A DNA stretch of 15,430 bases from DATLYB01 sp964502525 (lineage in GTDB: Bacteria; Bacteroidota; Bacteroidia; Chitinophagales; CAIOSU01), in the NCBI GenBank assembly GCA_964502525.1, contig CAZCXH010000119.1, positions 1-15,430 on the forward strand. The letters run 5' to 3'. The notes beneath the pieces are model-generated. The model saw nothing but the letters and a program-made list of their open reading frames with translations. It was not told the DNA's origin and ran no database searches. Shown here in pieces: positions 13,479 to 15,430 of this stretch (position 1 is the stretch's first letter; each line of letters begins with the position of its first letter). Both the position numbers and the translations under genes were made by a program.

Positions 13479-15430
13479 GTGTCTAAAGAGCAGCGCAGTT
13501 CAAAAAAGGCAAAGGATAATGCGGTAAAAGCGAAATTATATCCCGCCTACACAGAGTGGTTATTTCCCATAAGTATTTTTTTATTGGCATCCCTGCTTTA
13601 CAGCAACACGCTCAACCACGGCTTCGTGATGGATGATGGCGCGGTGATTACGGACAATGTGACCGTGCAAAAAGGACTGGCGGGAATCAAAGAGCTGTTC
13701 AACCAGTCTTCCGTTTACGGCAGCACGAAAGACAACTATGGCAGCTACCGCCCGCTTACCATGGCATTTTTCGCCATCGAATGGGAACTCTTCGGAAAAA
13801 ACTCAGCCCGTTATCATTTGGTGCATATCCTCCTCTATGCACTCTGCTGCGTGGTCGTCTTCCTTGTGCTGAAGACATTGCTGAAAGATTATCACCCATT
13901 GCTGCCGGTGGTTTCAATGATGCTATTCGCGGCACATCCCCTTCATTCTGAAATTGCCGCCAACATCAAAAGCGCTGATGAAATCTTGTCGCTGCTATTT
14001 TGCTCGGCATCACTTTGGTTTTATCTTAAATACCAGGACACCTCAAAAACAAAATATTTGCTGGTGGGGTGGTTTTTCTTTCTCGCTGGGTTGTTCTCCA
14101 AAGAAAGTTCCATCACCTTCTTTGCCGTTATCCCGCTTTCGATGTTGCTTTTCGCCCGCATCCAAACAAAAAAGATTGTTCTCTTATCAACGCTGAACCT
14201 GGCAGCAATTGCAATGCTGCTTGCCGTGAGAAATGCGGTTCTTGACGATATGCCCGGCAAGATGGTTATTGTAAATAACCTGTTGGTGGGGGCATCGAAT
14301 TTCAGCGAGAAGTTCGGAACCATCTTCATCTTCCTTCTTGATTACCTGCGTTTGCTCATTTTCCCCCACCCGCTCACGTGGGATTACGGATACAACCATA
14401 TCCCGCTCACTTCATTTAAAAATCCATTGGCGCTGTTATCGCTTGCCATTCACCTGTTTCCTGGAATTTACAGTTTAGTGATACTGCTAAAGCATATCAA
14501 AACAAATGATTTAAACGAAAAAGCCAGGCTCCGAAACCTGCTTGCCTTCCTCGTGCTGTTCTATATCGCCACCATGTCGGTTTACACTAACATCTTCGTT
14601 CTGCTGGCGGCAACGATGGCTGAAAGATTTTTGTTCATTCCATCGCTGGCGTTCTGCATTGCCGTGGCAATCGGATTATTGAAAATATCAAGGCATGACA
14701 TCGTTTCCCGTCAAAAAGGAAATTTAATAATACTTTCCGCGCTCACTGCCGCCTTGGTGATTCCTTACTCCCTCAAGGCATGGGCGCGCAACAAAGACTG
14801 GAAAAGCAACTACACTTTATTTGAAGCAGGCACAAAAACATCCCCCAACTCCTACCGCGCCAATATGACCTTTGGCTGGGAAAACCTGCTTGCCGGTGAG
14901 AAGGCAACGGACGCAAACGAGAAATCAGAATATTTCAAGAGGTCAGCTTCGTACTACCAAAAAGCGCTCTCCATCTACGATAAAAGCGCTGACGACTGGT
15001 TCAACTATGGCGTAACGCAAGGCTATCTTAAAAACGAGGAAGAAGCAGTGAAGGCTTACAACCGGGCGGTGAAGACGAACAACAATGGAAAAGCCAACTA
15101 CAATCTCGGTGCTATTTATCTTCGGAAAGGAGATTATCCGCAAGCGCTGAATTATTTTCTTGCTTCATACAAAAAGGATCCGAACATTGGCAACGGTCCA
15201 TTCTATATCGGGCTGTGCTATCACTATTTGAACAAACCGGCTGAAGCCGTTCCATATTACGAAATTGCATACCGTAAAAATCCTTTGCACAAGGACGTAG
15301 TCAACAACCTGATGATTGCTTACCGGGCGATTGGCAATAAGGAGAAGGAAAGTTTCTATCAGAACAAGCTGAACAATCAGGGCAATCGCATCAAAAATAG
15401 GACAAGGGCAAAGGAGCTACTTGAAAAGTA
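13479..15430 (+). CDS. GT-C-fold membrane protein with C-terminal TPRs (TMTC-like), 3' end at or past window edge
   Basis: At least 650 residues, open to the window edge, where the last two bases are TA after codons for LLEK. An in-frame TAA at 13455 and no in-frame ATG before the first TM favour GTG 13479, giving MSKEQRSSKKAKDN and a positive cytoplasmic start. About ten hydrophobic helices follow. The first luminal loop has NHGFVMDDGAVITDN with Asp52-Asp53, and later come RPLTMAFFAIEWELFG, HPLHSEIAANIKSADEILS and GLFSKESSITFF, matching the order of GT-C / TMTC (O-mannosyltransferase-like) proteins. From about residue 485 there are at least three TPRs (DDWFNYGVTQGYLKNEEEAV, ANYNLGAIYLRKGDYPQAL, GPFYIGLCYHYLNKPAEAV). 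It probably transfers a sugar from a lipid carrier to a periplasmic acceptor; donor and acceptor are unknown. Confidence 0.8.
   Translation, partial: MSKEQRSSKKAKDNAVKAKLYPAYTEWLFPISIFLLASLLYSNTLNHGFVMDDGAVITDNVTVQKGLAGIKELFNQSSVYGSTKDNYGSYRPLTMAFFAIEWELFGKNSARYHLVHILLYALCCVVVFLVLKTLLKDYHPLLPVVSMMLFAAHPLHSEIAANIKSADEILSLLFCSASLWFYLKYQDTSKTKYLLVGWFFFLAGLFSKESSITFFAVIPLSMLLFARIQTKKIVLLSTLNLAAIAMLLAVRNAVLDDMPGKMVIVNNLLVGASNFSEKFGTIFIFLLDYLRLLIFPHPLTWDYGYNHIPLTSFKNPLALLSLAIHLFPGIYSLVILLKHIKTNDLNEKARLRNLLAFLVLFYIATMSVYTNIFVLLAATMAERFLFIPSLAFCIAVAIGLLKISRHDIVSRQKGNLIILSALTAALVIPYSLKAWARNKDWKSNYTLFEAGTKTSPNSYRANMTFGWENLLAGEKATDANEKSEYFKRSASYYQKALSIYDKSADDWFNYGVTQGYLKNEEEAVKAYNRAVKTNNNGKANYNLGAIYLRKGDYPQALNYFLASYKKDPNIGNGPFYIGLCYHYLNKPAEAVPYYEIAYRKNPLHKDVVNNLMIAYRAIGNKEKESFYQNKLNNQGNRIKNRTRAKELLEK

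Noticed and set aside
13954..14196. 80-codon plus-strand frame
   Set aside because: Lies out of frame within the GT-C/TPR gene, whose frame is open from 13479 to the window end.

Overview
The window looks like a chromosomal segment of a Bacteroidota bacterium of roughly mid GC, probably environmental. Supporting this are promoter -7 boxes of the TAnnTTTG type with no strong Shine-Dalgarno sites, a secreted protein with a type IX secretion (T9SS) C-terminal sorting domain (PNPF motif), a Bacteroidota-style AsmA protein, and a sensor kinase with the H-box AHQLGTPLTSL. I cannot name a genus.

Layout. Positions 1-402 hold three tandem minus-strand tRNA 5' parts. At least two lack the T-arm and 3' acceptor strand, and a near-perfect Bacteroidota promoter points into them. 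All protein genes are on the plus strand. 403-6400 is mostly conserved cellular genes: an AsmA-family membrane protein, an orphan histidine kinase, an exported thioredoxin-fold protein followed closely by a lipoprotein glycerophosphodiester phosphodiesterase, and ribosomal protein L19 with its own promoter. 6401-7032 is non-coding as far as I can tell and carries a GTAAACT heptamer array. queG (epoxyqueuosine reductase) and a small lipoprotein follow. Directly after the lipoprotein stop codon lies a 138-bp MITE-like element with 20-bp terminal inverted repeats, a 9-bp target duplication and a nested palindrome.

8603-13361 is the accessory part. A 1242-residue secreted protein combines 20-residue leucine-rich repeats with a cysteine ladder, beta-sandwich domains, a dockerin-like pair, a cohesin-like domain and a T9SS sorting domain. 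A UPF0175 / DUF3368-PIN toxin-antitoxin pair comes next, then a frameshifted leftover of a second T9SS sorting-domain end. The intact and leftover ends share 22 identical bases, so the TA cassette sits between two copies of a sorting-domain tail, which suggests insertion or domain-tail swapping. From 13479 a GT-C-fold membrane protein with C-terminal TPRs runs to the window edge, at or very near its last codon.

I do not see a complete new multi-gene system. The most unusual structures are the promoter-driven truncated tRNA array, the MITE-like palindrome, the TA cassette lodged between sorting-domain ends, and a 14-bp perfect hairpin encoded at the boundary between the cohesin-like and sorting domains.
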